From Locusta migratoria (taxonomy: Eukaryota > Arthropoda > Insecta > Orthoptera > Acrididae), in assembly GCA_026315105.1 (NCBI GenBank), contig CM048750.1:264235151-264299150 (forward strand): a stretch of DNA of 64,000 nucleotides, written 5' to 3'. Position numbers and translations under genes: made by a program. Numbering within the stretch: the stretch's first letter is position 1; the number at the start of each line of letters is the position of its first letter. Positions 1 through 11,204 of this stretch are shown piece after piece. The notes under the pieces were generated by a model that was given only the letters and a program-made list of their open reading frames with translations, did no database searches and was not told the origin of the DNA.

Positions 1-2249
1 CCGCGTTGGAGTATGGTAAAGTTAACAATGAAAATGAAAGTGAGACTAACTCCGCAAAAGGATTTTCTCATCCTGCATCACTGTACTGGCTAACCTCTTA
101 CCAGAATGTAGAATTCGATGTTTGATTCGCCCATTTTATGTAATTAACGTTTCGCCACTGGTTTTCAATCTTATCGGCATTTTGCTCAAAACCCATTGCT
201 AATACCAAACCAATAATAGGCTGTTTCATTGTTTTCAATGTTTCTTTCACACTTAGTAACGATATTTGTTGGAGTACTTCAAAGTTATCTGCAAGCCTAT
301 TCTGAAGCTCATGTACCAGCTTTTTTGTGAAACTGACACATCTGTCTCGTAAAGTTTTCTTTGCATCATCGGACATATTGGAGAGTTTTAGTTCATTTTC
401 GACTACGTGGCCGAGATACGGGGATGGGTCAATATAACTATCAATGCTGCTCTTGAGAGGATCAATTATAGCAGTGGGATTTATTATTCTGCCGCTTATG
501 GACCGAAATAAATTGGCCAAACTGCCTAACAACTTGGTAGGATCCGCATTGTCCGATTCAAAAAGTTTATTGGTTTTTTGCACTTCATTCAGGATATTCT
601 GAATGTAGTATAAGTATACCTTATTGGCTGGATCGTTATACATATTGTATAAAAGTTCTGCAGTAAAGCAGTGCGCTTTGTGGCGGGCAAGTTCAAAGTG
701 TAATGTTAGTTCTGTGTACTGTTCTAAAATTCTGTTAACAGCGGGTTCAAATAGAAATCCAGCGAGTATTGAAAATTTCTGGAATATTTCGAGGATCACG
801 TTCACCTTCATCACAATTAATTGTGTTGTATATGTGCCTATATTCTAAGCGGCGCTGAGAAGAATACGAAAACCATTTGTGAGTTTCACGAATAAGAAAT
901 TCAACATTTCTGGGCAGAGTTTCTTCTGTAGCATGAGAAAGTGCGAGCTGCAGTGAGTGACAGACGCAACGCATGAGAACAATAGAATTGTTTTCAAATT
1001 CCTTTTTCATCCTAACGTATACTCCATTGTTAATACCGCACATCACGCTGGCATTGTCTGTTCCGAGCCCCTTCACTTTTTTAGGATCAAGTTTCAGATT
1101 CAGCAAAAGTTGTTATATTCCTGAAACTATACTTGCAGCATCACATTTTTCTAGTTCAACAATGCCCAAAAATGTGGACACGATTTCGTTCATTTGTGTG
1201 CTGTAATATCGCACCACAACTGCTAATAATTTGGACACTGAAATATCTGTCGATTCATCTATAATAAGACTGAATTTGTGTTCGCCTATATCTCTCACTA
1301 ACAGATCAGTGAAGTGGGGGTGCAAGTATATTCATAATTATTCCCTTACATTTTGTCCGATGCAGACGAAGATCAGCTGGTTTATTGTCACTCAAAGAAA
1401 ATGTATTATTGCATAGCTGTGACAAATGATCAATATTCATTATTGCGGAATGTGTTGCAATGTACAAAGCTAATCTTGCTTCGGCCTTTTTACTACTAGT
1501 GATTTCCTCAACTCCTTTAAATGTAATTTTTGTTTGACGCCTGCTGCTAAATGGAGCACATGCTGAAATGTTTTTTTTTAGAATTTAAATGATGCTTTAA
1601 ATCATACAATTTTGCCCTTATTTCTGTTTTGCAAAACCTGCAAAATCCTTCAGTTTTGTCCTTTGAAACTGGCTGTACCCATTCCTTGAAGGCAGACATA
1701 TTTTCCCATTCCTTCCTGTAAGTTTGTCTATATTGCGGTTTCGGCATGGCTAGATAATTAACAATCACAGTCACAAAACACTGGTACATCACACGGTATT
1801 CTTCCAACACTCAATGTTAACACATGTTAAAAAACGTGACACTTCACACCACACTGTTGTAACTTGTACTGCGTTTCCAAGCAAGTGCAACTACATAGTA
1901 TTGGCCATTGTTTGTATCTTTCAAAACAATGAATCGATATGCGCAACTGTTTCATTGTCTCGAAACTTCCTGGTATCACTGTTTCGATACAGTGATGTTT
2001 CATTTGTCATACTTTGGAGGGACGTTAAAAATAGTAAATCAATAAATACATTTCTATTCATAATAAAAACTTCAGAGTTTTGCATTTTTGTTGGGAAAAT
2101 TATCGAATAATAAAAATAGCTAGAAATGGCTATATAATATCACCAAAATGGCTAGGAATGCCAGCAGTAGCTTTTTTTCAAAAACAGTGGCTAGACGCCA
2201 CTTCAAAATGGCCAGATGTAGCCATAAAATGGCTAAGTTGGCATCTCTG
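1..2249 (-). mobile_element. hAT-family DNA transposon, 5' part of element, truncated by the window edge
   Basis: The element reads on the minus strand. Its outer end is placed at 2249 because the minus-strand sequence starting there (CAGAGATGCCAACTTAGCC) has the CAGNGNTGCCAAC-type terminus common in hAT elements. Transposase remnants follow in the right order (BED-like zinc finger, DESTD core block, GTDNAS block, C-terminal region). The opposite terminus and the hAT dimerisation tail lie beyond position 1. The 1814-2230 stretch is untranslated 5' region with repeated 'aaaatggct' motifs and no further coding signal. Confidence 0.75.
98..1810 (-). pseudogene. hAT transposase pseudogene (BED finger / DUF4371-like)
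   Basis: Four minus-strand reading blocks belong to one broken transposase. Block 1 (1810-1547) carries a BED-like finger with the order C-x2-C ... H-x4-5-H (FCRFCKTEIRAKLYDLKHHL). Block 2 (1325-1113) has the DESTD motif containing the first catalytic acid. Block 3 (1106-747) has GLGTDNASVM and the CVCHSLQLA helix typical of ZBED/SCAND3-like hAT transposases. Block 4 (814-98) is the following helical region. The blocks lie in different frames and the 1546-1326 gap has further decay, so no functional enzyme is encoded here. Family members normally exceed 550 residues and end in a dimerisation domain, which is outside the window. Confidence 0.8.
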
Positions 2250-2633
2250 CTGCTTGCCTGCTCTCCCACAGGGGAGCGCTGGTATACAGAGAGTCTCTGA
2301 CGTGAGGAGCCATATCGATGACTGTTCGCAGAGAAATATTTTACAGTGACAAATTAAACATAACAAGTAATTACAGTCATATAGAAAACATACAAAGTAC
2401 AAATAAAATAATATATACATAAACAGTTACAATACAGATAATAAATAAATGACAGAAAACGTTCACAGTTAAGTTACGTACATACATTATGCATCACGAT
2501 AATTAAGTAAGTCACATAAGAAGTTAATTACTACATATTCACTATGAACAGGTTCAAACGAATGTTGGTATGTTCAAAATGTAGCTCATTCCTCGTTATA
2601 ATGTAAGGCTTACCTTAAGGATTACTTTACACC
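2250..2633. other. AT-rich stretch, nothing identified
   Basis: After the hAT terminus the sequence is AT-rich spacer with no coding, tRNA-like or inverted-repeat structure that I can support. Confidence 0.5.
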
Positions 2634-2821
2634 AGAGCTCGAGCAGCCAGGAGCTGGCGTCTTTATCAGCTCAAACGGCTACGTTAAAAGCGGCTTTTCC
2701 CCTCGCCTTTTCCTACTGTGGGAGCGCCCATATGCTGTCCCCAGGGGGTTCAGACGAGAATTTGAACCTCAGCCAAGCATGCGCATTGCAACGCTGCGGC
2801 CACTGCTGCCTATATTAGGGA
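2634..2821 (-). repeat. Dispersed repeat, inverted partner at 60084-60269
   Basis: The reverse complement of 60084-60269 matches this stretch at roughly 80-85% by eye, for example around 'agccaggagctggcgtct' and 'gcatgcgcattgcaa'. No coding potential is visible. It may be the end of a longer element, because the 57.6-60.3 kb segment also carries a hammerhead-like motif. Confidence 0.6.
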
Positions 2822-3904
2822 GAAAATATAGTCAAGAGTCCAGCGGCGAGTCAAACGGCGCTGCTTCTACAAGTGCACGCAGTCCAATGGGGCAACAACA
2901 CATAGGGGGGCAGCAAGCAGCGCTGATGGCAGCTGCGAGACGTTAGACTCGCTGCTCGTTCAGCACCGATTTCTTTGCATTGCTGCTCCAGCAAGACGCG
3001 TTGCTCGATAGGTTTTTTGACTGCGCCTTTACGTCACACTTAACTTTTATTTTAAAAAGGTATTATTACTTAAAAGTTCATGTGTAATTACGTGCTCTTA
3101 CTTATCAATATTAAGTCTTTCATCAAATGTATCATATTTGTAGAGCAAATCTGTGCATAAACGAATTTATAATGAACTGAATGACGTTATAGTCATAATT
3201 TTACCTTCAGTCCACTTCTGTTCATTACCTTTATTCCTAAAACTAATATTATGCTGTTGTTGTTGTTGTTATTTTAGGGTTTTAAGGGGACTAAACTACA
3301 CGGTAATCAGTCCCCCCCCCCCCCCCCATATTATGTAAAAGTTCTTTTGTAACTTGAGCGGTCTGTCTTGCTAAAATTCGTAATTTCTTATTATTATTAC
3401 CCAAACATATTTCCTCGTAGTTGCAGCATCTTCTATGCACTTTTATTTAGTAATTTTCTTGTTATTACATGTTCAGGTATTCCTGTTGTCTATTATTATT
3501 ATTATTATTAATTTATTTCAATTTTTATTGGATCCTGAGGAGAACTTAGAAAAACAGGAATTTTTGAAGATGTTATACGAAGAAATAAATAAATAAATAA
3601 AGTCCAATTGAAGAAGCTGCAACTGCAATGAAACATGTATGGGTAATTAAAAGAAGAAATACAGTGTTTTGCTCAAGGAAGAGCGATCCAATTACAAAGC
3701 AACGTTTGTTAAAACAAACTCAAACCACAGAAACTTGAACTTCAATATGGTGTTACCTAGTTGCTTGCGCTTTCCTTATTCTAATAATACATTGGAGAAA
3801 ACATATCTTAAAGTAAGGACTAGTTTCCCTTCAGCTTTAATTGGCTGCTTTACAAAGTCAACGCAATTCCATTGCATATGTGGTGCAACAAGCTTCAAGA
3901 TCGA
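2822..3904. other. Unidentified; includes a degenerate repeat fragment and a C16 run
   Basis: The stretch is mostly low-complexity AT-rich DNA. Positions 3270-3310 (ttttaaggggactaaactac) resemble the tail of a dispersed SINE-like repeat and are followed by an uninterrupted run of 16 C at 3312-3327. A short (taa)n/(tta)n tract lies at 3497-3515 and an (aaat)n tract at 3583-3600. Confidence 0.45.
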
Positions 3905-4560
3905 CTTGAATACTGCGCTAATCACATTAAGTACATGGCAGAGAGTTCATCGAACCACTTTTATGATATTTCTCTACAGATCCATTTTCTAATAGGAACA
4001 CCTGAATGTTTCCGTTTTCTATCTGATTTATCTTATTTTATTACATTGATCATCTCCCTATATAGATGGGTGATAACAAAATATATTCGCATTCGGAACA
4101 GAAAGTTTGTGACAGAAATTTCGGAAATAGATCTCGCTGCAACGGATAAGGCTATTCTTTTAAGGATTTCCACCCCAGCTCATGCATCATTTCTGTGACA
4201 CTCTCTCGCATGTATCGTGATAATACAATACTACCTGCCCTTCTCTGAACTTTCTCTATAGGCCTATCACCCATCAGTCCTACTTACTGTGGATCCAACA
4301 ATGGGCAGGAATACTCCAAAATAGATTGCACAAGTGTAGTGTAGGTGCCAAATAAGTCGCACTAGTGTAGTCAGTTTCTTTACTAGGACTGTTGCATCTT
4401 TTAAGTGTTCTACCAATGAAACGTAGCCTTTGGTTCTTCTTCTCTACAATATTTTCTTTGTGTTCTTTCCAATTAAGCTTGTTCATAAATGTAATTTCTA
4501 GTTATTTAGTTGAATTTACAGATTTAACTGTTTTAGGGTGTAAATGAAGATGTACTAAAA
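3905..4560 (-). mobile_element. Degenerate CR1/Daphne-like LINE, 3' half
   Basis: This is collinear with the better copies at 16268-17172 and 34080-35112, including the 'acatggcagag.gttcat' 3'-UTR block, the block for RT C-terminal residues and the 'acgtagcctttggttc' block. A short minus ORF (MNKLNWKEHKENIVEKKNQR) matches the region after the polymerase palm of those copies. It is the most diverged of the three copies. Confidence 0.7.
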
Positions 4561-5296
4561 TGGGCAAGTGGAATAAATTGTGATATTCGCCGAATTGTTT
4601 ACGTTCGTGATTTACAGGGTGGAAAACATAATTCCTCATCCGTAAAGCCAATACCACTTAAAGTGCACTACACTCGTACAAATCATCTTCGCTGCCCGAC
4701 GACATTTCCTTGACTCACGCAGCGAGCCTCACCGCTCCGCTGTGCGTACGTGCAGTTCCGCTACCATCCAATACATATTAAAAAATGCGAAAGTTTGTAT
4801 GTCTGTTACCGCATCATGCTAAAACTGCAGCATTGATTTAGATGAAATTTTATATAGAGATTTCTTATGTCTTGTATTAGGACATAGGCTACTTTTCAAA
4901 ATATTTATTTAGCCGCGAGAGTTAATGCGTCCTGTCATAAACTTCCATTATTTTGGCCAATGGTTCGTGTCCTGCTATAGTGAAATTTTTTTTCTTTGTT
5001 ATTGTTATCTTTTTTACTTTCGAATATACAAAAAGATTCTGTGATACTGCCGAAACGGCTTAACTGACATATAATTACGTACACAAGAAATCTGGATGTT
5101 GGCGTTTCTGCCGCATTCATTTTCATTTGTTGTAGCAAATGAAGGAAGTATGTATATAAATTGAAGACTTTAAATAAAATATGCTCTAAGTACAATGGCA
5201 AGAAAAAACATTGACGTTTTGTGTAGAATGGGATCTAGATACCAAGTTCTATTTTGTGTACAAAGCGCGAACTGCCACGTATAAATAGCGTACGTA

Positions 5297-5432
5297 AACT
5301 GCAATGAAAGTAGTAGCAAATACACTCAACGGATGGCGGGCAGTACGCTGCAGTTAACATATGAAACGTTGTGTGTTCCGGCCAACTGCAACGAAAGTAG
5401 TCGCAAATGCACTCAACAGATGCAGGCAGTAT
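5297..5432. repeat. Imperfect 87-bp-period direct duplication
   Basis: About 50 bp beginning 'aactgcaatgaaagtagtagc' at 5297 recur at 5384 with a handful of substitutions. The pair lies within the Helitron-like body. Confidence 0.6.
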
Positions 5433-5649
5433 AACACTTAAGAAAATATTTCTCAGGGCGTATAATGTGTATTCAATTGTGATATCTCCATTACTATAAA
5501 CAAGAGTCAAGGACAAACATTAAAAGTGGCAGGTATTCATCTGGCCACCCCATGTTTCTCGCACGGACAGCTCTACGTAGGCTGCTCCCTTGTTTCGAGA
5601 GCTAGAAATCTCTACGCATATTCGGAGAACAAGTCTCGAAACGTCGTTT

Positions 5650-5840
5650 CAAATGTTTGTGAAGCTTATGGGACTTAACTACGGGGTCATCAGTCCCTAA
5701 ACTTACAAACTACTTATGAACTACTTACAAACTAGGACGGCACAAATATCCATGCCCGAGGGGGGATTCGAACCCCCGACCGTAGTGGCCGTGCTGACCG
5801 TGACTGGAGCGCCTCAGTCACCTCGGCCACCGCGGCCGGC
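5650..5840 (-). mobile_element. tRNA-headed SINE, family A
   Basis: This is a reference copy for the window's dominant SINE. Read on the minus strand it has a GGCCGCGGTGGCCGAGG tRNA-like head with A box, a GGTTCGAATCC B box, a 'gggactgatgaccccgtagt' body and a 3' end near 'acatttga'. It is flanked by a perfect 12-bp TSD, gaaacgtcgttt (5638-5649 and 5841-5852). The head resembles a leucine- or serine-type tRNA, but no intact cloverleaf acceptor stem is present, so this is not a functional tRNA. Confidence 0.92.
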
Positions 5841-6015
5841 GAAACGTCGTTTACAGGGACGTATTGCAATAGATGTTTGGCTCTCCATCCGATCGAAGAC
5901 AATTATATATTCCGTGCTAACAATGTCACAAATAGTCATGTAGTTATTTATGCCATTTCTTGGCACTTTTATGTCTGAATATTGAACCGCGGGTAACACC
6001 GCGGGGATCAGCTAG

Positions 6016-6434
6016 TCTTTACATAAAAAACGCGCAGCTTAATGCGCCGCTTGACTCTAGACAATTCGCTCCACTATGTTTTCAGCCTTAGGCTGCGTTT
6101 ATAGACAGCGGATCCTCCGCAGCAGAACAACCGCTGTGATTTTTTAGAGCCTCCATTCGTCACTCACACAGCAGGTGTTTCAGCCGCAGTGACCTTGAGC
6201 ACACTGTTCCCACCTGGCGGCCAGACATACCGCACCGAACAGCCCAGCCATGTAAGCGGTTTGCAAGTGCAGCCGCTGGTATTTTGACACCGCAGCGGAA
6301 GAGCAGAGGGGTCGCTGCAGCCGTGCCTACAAACGGGGCCCACGCTGCCTTATGAGAAACAGCGCACTGACAAACCGCCGCGATTGCTCCGCAACCGTGG
6401 GCTATAAACATGCTACGAATCGTGTATGTGCTGT
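6016..6434. other. Unidentified GC-richer spacer
   Basis: No recognisable protein or repeat family was found. Positions 6424-6434 are the left TSD copy of the adjacent SINE. Confidence 0.4.
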
Positions 6435-6653
6435 TCAAAAAATGTTCAAATGTTTGTATAGTTTATCTACGTATACGTTTGTATAGTTTAACTACGGGGT
6501 CATCAGTCCCTAAACTTACAAACTACTTATGAACTACTTACGAACTAGGACGGCACAAATATCCATGCCCGAGGGGGGATTCGAACCCCCGACCGTAGTG
6601 GCCGTGCAGACCGTGACTGGAGCGCCTCAGTCCCCTCGGCCACCGGGGCCGGC
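6435..6653 (-). mobile_element. SINE family A
   Basis: Full-length copy with an 11-bp perfect TSD (gtatgtgctgt at 6424-6434 and 6654-6664). The 3' tail is partly duplicated: 'gtttgtatagttta' occurs twice, explaining the extra length of about 25 bp. Confidence 0.92.
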
Positions 6654-6867
6654 GTATGTGCTGTCTCTGCAACGTATACCGTTTCTCATGCGATAAAAAT
6701 ACTTGGAATGTGCATATTAAATGGTGTGATAGAAGAACGAAATGAAGAATGATATACATTTTTAAATTTATTTATTTACTTTTTTCACGACAAGCCTTTT
6801 TCCGGGGGTTCCCTGAACCAGTGAACACATAGGACATGCCGCCACTACGAACTACAGAGAAATATCA

Positions 6868-7113
6868 TAATATGCCCTTCAATGTGACTTGCAGAGTATC
6901 CATGTAGACGTTGAAATGTTTGTAGAGCTTACGGACTTAAGTATGGGGTCATCAGTCCCTAAACTTACAAACTACTTATGAACTAGCTAATACTAAAGAT
7001 GGCACAAATATCCATGCCCGAGTGGGGATTCGAACCCCTGACCGTAGTAGCCATGTAAACGTGACTGGTGCGCCACAGACCGCTCGGCCATTGCTGCTGG
7101 CATGTAGATGTAG
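6868..7113 (+). mobile_element. 3'-terminal scrap of CR1/Daphne-like LINE, split by a SINE
   Basis: Positions 6868-6913 (ending tgcagagtatccatgtag) and 7101-7113 (catgtagatgtag) match the 3' end of the CR1/Daphne-like copies, with its tandem 'gtagat' terminus. SINE A at 6914-7100 sits inside it and duplicated about 13 bp. Confidence 0.55.
6914..7100 (-). mobile_element. SINE family A
   Basis: The B box reads GGGGTTCGAATCCCC. Flanks are catgtagacgttg (6901-6913) and catgtagatgtag (7101-7113), an imperfect TSD within a LINE tail. Confidence 0.85.
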
Positions 7114-7489
7114 ATTTAGTTGTAGCATAGGTATTAGCGAGCTTTACTGTAAATCCAATGTTAAAGATTCGATTCCAACTCCCGGAAACATTTTATTGTT
7201 TGTTTTAGAGAATTGAAACAATTTTTAAATATGATTAATGATGTAAAATATTATCATTTACAGCATAAGTAACTTTATTTTATTTAGAAATGACAGTTGC
7301 AGCAAATAAAAATTTTAGTAACGATATTTTCTTAAAAAAAAATGTCGAAATATTCCAAATGCATTTTACAATTAATGTGGGTCTATTAAAGCTTAAATAC
7401 TATTGCCATTACAATTTTATTAAAAAGTCAGGCGATATTGACTTAGGTGTAGAAAGGTTATCATTATTCACAGTTTTGTGCATGGCTGT
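7114..7489. other. AT-rich spacer
   Basis: I see no supported feature. The open frame at 7290 is AT-rich without any motif and runs into the LTR. Confidence 0.4.
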
Positions 7490-7905
7490 TGTGGTGTCGC
7501 ACAAGTACAAAGTGCGCGCCACCTACTTTCGCCGCGCGCCGCCATGCACGCACGGCGCGGCGTTCTTACGACGACAGCCACGAGCGCCCTCTGTTGCAAC
7601 TCCGCTCGTGGCCACCAGTGAACGACATCGTTCACTTGGGACTGAGATAGCAACCAGTTAGGACCTTCGTAATCCGATAGGCACCAGTGAAGACTTGGCT
7701 ATCAGTTAGGCACTAGGCAGGACTCTAGCTCAACTATGTATCAACATTCTGCAGTACTATGTAAAAGTTAAGTATTGTATAAATTCTGTGCAATATATAT
7801 ATCATTCTAATTTAGTGTTTCTAGTTTCTGGCTGCTCCCCTCCGTACCTGCACCAGCGTGCTATCGTTATTCCTGTGTCGGTCTCATTCCACTCGGCCAC
7901 CGACA
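7490..7905 (+). mobile_element. LTR of a Gypsy-like retrotransposon (copy 1), with start of leader
   Basis: It begins TGTGGTGTCGC and ends CCACCGACA, i.e. TG...CA with short inverted ends. A second copy at 53651-54051 matches over the whole 400 bp. Both are followed by the same leader (7906-7955 here) containing 'gggacacaaaag' in an imperfect ~25-bp repeat, so these are 5' LTRs with a little internal sequence rather than clean solo LTRs. Retrotransposon promoter and polyadenylation signals would reside here; the 'caatatatat' near 7790 is a candidate AT-rich element only. Confidence 0.7.
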
Positions 7906-7982
7906 CCTACGACGGGAACGAGACACAAAAGCGGTGACGAGGCTGGGACACAAAAGCTGTGAATCAGCGACTGTTACAATGC

Positions 7983-8143
7983 AATTAAACTTTTAAGGGG
8001 CAGCAGTCGCAAAGGACGAATATAACCATAACTAGGTTTCGATGTAGTTTTAACATATTCATCTTCGTCTGAAGAAGGTGCCCATAGCGGCATTGAAACC
8101 TGTTTACGATTATATTCGTACTTTGCCCCTTAAAAGTTTAATT
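7983..8143 (+). repeat. Small foldback element with hammerhead-like core
   Basis: The perfect outer arms aattaaacttttaaggggca (7983-8002) and their complement (8124-8143) extend imperfectly inward to about 8040 and 8088, making a ~160-bp hairpin. The loop holds CTGAAGA (8069-8075), a five-base-pair helix GTGCC/GGCAT (8078-8082 with 8089-8093) and GAAAC (8095-8099). TCGT (8065-8068) can pair with ACGA (8106-8109). This is the order of a hammerhead ribozyme conserved core; see the findings. Confidence 0.7.
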
Positions 8144-8174
8144 ATAATTATTCATTGTAATTTCGAGGAACGGC

Positions 8175-9075
8175 TTTCTTCATGGAAAAGCTGAGTATAG
8201 CTATAGCTAGTAGATCCCAGATATAGGAAAAAGCAAGTGGCATACTCAACTCAATCACACAATGGTGCTCCATAAGCAAACTTCAGGTAGCAAAAATTGA
8301 GACCACTTGTATTCTTCTAAAAGGAGCTCCAAAAAGAGATCCATCAATCAAAATCGGGGAAACAAACATCAAAAGAAATGAAGGCACACTCTATCTAGGA
8401 GTACACAAACGAGAAATTAAATAACAAGGAACACATCACTATACAAACAGAAAAGTCAGAAAAAATTCTGTACGAACTGACAATGCTAAACACAGAACAA
8501 TACAAACTTCCTTTGTCAGTTACAGGGACTTACCACTGTGCACTTTTCGAATCAGTACTGAGATTTGCAACAAGTAACAAGTCTGATGCTAGCCACCAAC
8601 GCCACGGTGGTGAGGCAGGGAAAGGAGACTTTCCGAATCTCTTCAGTAGAGGCACTGTGTGTGGTTCAGGGGATCATAACATATCGGGCTGCGATTTACT
8701 GGTTAAAGAAGGACAGACTACCTGGTGAATTTAGTAACTGGATCGGCTCTGGAAAATGGAATAGGACGCAAGTGATCAGGATCGGAGGGTCCATTCATTC
8801 TTACCCGACGTAGCGGAGAGACTGAGAATAAACATCTCTATCCCAGTTGCGGCATGGTCCACTTCTTTACAGGACACGGCGCTTATCCTACGCGCTTACA
8901 GACGTAAGTTTCAGAGAGACATGTGGGGAGAGGGGATCTCCCAAACACGTTGTCGTATTTTTTGCGGGACCTATAATCACCTCAGAGACGTGGACTATAG
9001 TATGCTCTAACAGCCTGAGACCTTCCTGTGATCCAATGGGGTTCATCGTGTGGGTGGAAATTACAACTTCTCACT
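8175..9075 (+). pseudogene. R1/I-like non-LTR reverse transcriptase remnant
   Basis: The plus-strand translation near 8310-8400 gives LKGAPKRDPSIKIGETNIKR and then GTLYLGV, the RT thumb region of R1/I-type LINEs. About 450 bases later FFTGHGAYPTRL (8861-8900) matches the 'FLTGHG' segment that precedes the C-terminal zinc-binding CxC...H...C region in the same families. The order is right, but stops and frame changes separate the blocks, and the palm motifs (DF-x-AFD, ADD) are absent. It abuts the Gypsy remnant starting near 9210 on the opposite strand. Confidence 0.65.
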
Positions 9076-9205
9076 GACAGTTGCCTTGGTTACCACTTCT
9101 GTAGGCTAGTGTCCAGTTTTCCAGGATTTTGAAATTGTTACTGCTAAAGTCATAGGTGCTCATGTAAGCTCTAAATGACCAATATGTAATATATGAGTTA
9201 TGCAT

Positions 9206-10985
9206 TTATTGTGCTTTAAGATTATTATTCCACTTCAGTCTTCTTTTAACGAGGACAAGAATGGAGAAGTTGACCGGATATTGGAGAATCTTGTAAATAC
9301 TGGCCGGAGATGAGCTGGGACAACGAGTAGCCATTTGGGGCCCAGTTTGATCGTAACTGCTATTATAAAATGTCCCGTTTATAAGTTGAAACTCCTTTGG
9401 TCGGTTCTCTTTTCTCAAAGTCCTCTATGGTTTGTAATAATGCTGGCCCTTCCCTTTTTTCAGCTGTAATGTCACCTAAGACAGTTAGGGGTGAAATTTC
9501 ATCCATACTGTTGTGTTCAGCTAATGGATTCCTCAATACCACTGTGACATCGTACTCTTGGAGTCTTACTGCCCATCTTGCTAATCGACCTGATGGAGCC
9601 TTCAAACCGTTCAGCCAACATAAAGAATGGTGGTCTGTCACGACGGTGAAAGGTTTATCGAATAAGTATAAACGGAACTTGTTGATAGCCCATATAACGG
9701 CAAAAGATTCCTTCTCGATTGCAAGGTAGTTTATCTCGGACTTTCAGAGAACTCTTGATGCATAGGCTGTCACCTTTTCAGCATCTTCCTAAATATGTAC
9801 AAGCACTGCACGAATCCCATACCCGCTAGCGTCTGTGTGAAGTTCGGTTTCCGCATTTTTGTCGTATAAGGCTAGAACTAGTGCGGAAGTTAGAGCCTCC
9901 TTAAATTCCCGGAAAGTTCTTTCCTTCGTATCATCCCAGAAGATCTTGCAATGGATGTGCCTTGCTACAAAAACGTTTTAATAAAACGTCGCTAGTATGA
10001 GCACAGCCCGAGAAAACTTCTCACATCACGAATGTACTGAAGAGTTGGGAATACTGTGACTGTTCTTACTTTATCTGGATAAGCTCAAATGTTTGTAGAG
10101 CTTATGGGACTTAACTACAGGGTCATCAGTCCCTAAACTTACAAACTACTTATGAACTAGGTAATAATAAAGACGGCACAAATATCCATGCCCGAAGGGG
10201 GATTTGAAAGCCCGTCCGTAGTGGCCGTGCAGGCTGTGACTGGCGCGCCGCAGACCGCTCGGTTACTGCTGCTGGTTATCTGTATAAGAACGTACAACAG
10301 CTCCGTTCACTAGGTAAGCTAGGATTTTTATCGCTTTGGCGACGGAGGCAGTTGGGCTGAGGCGGAGTCCTGCTGTCCGAACACTGTTCAACACAGTGGA
10401 CAGGCGGCTTAGATGTTCCGCAAGTGTCCTAGAGTAAATAATAATGTCATCTAGATAACAAAGACATGTCGTTCATTCAAGATGATGATGCAAATTGTCC
10501 ATCATGCGTTCGAATGTGGGCGGGGCATTACACAGTCCAAACGACAGGACCTCGAATTCATAGAGTCCGTCAGGTGTACTAAAATCCGTCTTCTACCTAT
10601 CAGATTCGTCATCCTAGATTTGCCATTAACCTGTCTGCATGTCCATAGTTGAGAAGTATGTAGCGCCTTTCAAACAGTCTGAGGTGTCGTCAGTTCGTGG
10701 CAATGGGTAGATATCTTTTTTTTGTGATTTTGTTCAGCCGCCTGTAGTCGACATAGAAACGCCACATGTCATCCTTCTTCTTCACAAGGACCACCAGAGA
10801 CAATCAGGGACTCTCTGAAGTTTGAATAATGGCATCTTCTCCACTTCTCTCCGTATTCGTCTGTCAGCTAGCGACACTCTGTACAAGCGCTTACTAATTG
10901 GTGGATGATCCCCAGTATTGATGCAGTGTTTTATCGTGGGCCGTTTCATCTGGCTTGTGACGTTAGGATACAGAGGTGTTAGTCA
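9206..10985 (-). pseudogene. Gypsy (Ty3-type) pol remnant: RT, RNase H, start of integrase
   Basis: In coding order on the minus strand I read INTGDHPPISKRLYRVS (near 10900), SSLVVLVKKKDD with DYRRLNKI (near 10780-10720), GLYEFEVLSFGLCNAPPTF (near 10560), CYLDDIIIYS carrying the YLDD catalytic pair (near 10460), LHTDASGYGI of RNase H (near 9845), then TDHHSLCWLNGLKAPSGRLA (near 9640) and finally an integrase zinc-region start, LINGTFYNSSYDQTGPQ (near 9390). Several stops and frameshifts and a SINE insertion (10084-10275) break it. The remainder of integrase and the protease/gag side are missing. Confidence 0.88.
10084..10275 (-). mobile_element. SINE family A inside the Gypsy pol remnant
   Basis: Flanked by ttatctggataag (10071-10083) and ttatctgtataag (10276-10288), a 13-bp TSD with one mismatch. 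The B box is degraded to 'gatttgaaagccc', suggesting an older copy. Confidence 0.88.
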
Positions 10986-11204
10986 AATTTGAATTAAATT
11001 TTAATGGTATATATTTTTGTTGAAGCTTATTATCATGACTGATGTATATTGTAGTATTGTTTATTTTGTTTATGTGAATTTATTTAATTTATTATCTATG
11101 TATCTGAGTAATCGTCAATAGGGGAAGTAGAAAACATCTTTGGTGTGTGTGGTATGTGGTCTTTGGAGCAAAAGAGCGGGAGCAGTAGTAATAGCTGTGG
11201 AGTC
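10986..11204. other. AT-rich spacer between Gypsy and RTE fragments
   Basis: No supported feature is visible. Confidence 0.4.

Larger units (their letters stand above)
4767..6015 (+). mobile_element. Putative non-autonomous Helitron with a SINE insertion
   Basis: The 3' end has the Helitron signature: a perfect CCGCGG-gtaaca-CCGCGG hairpin at 5987-6004, seven bases, then CTAG at 6012-6015, followed by T. The proposed 5' end is the TC at 4767-4768 preceded by A, which fits A/T target insertion. The internal text near 4780-4910 (aaatgcgaaagtttgtatgt) resembles a repeat I associate with insect Helitron-like families. No Rep or helicase coding is present. The 3' terminus is well supported; the 5' terminus is inferred. 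Confidence 0.5.

Noticed and set aside
7290..7661. 123-codon plus frame, and the similar frame at 53616-53822
   Set aside because: The shared part is the LTR; the remainder differs between copies and has no domain.
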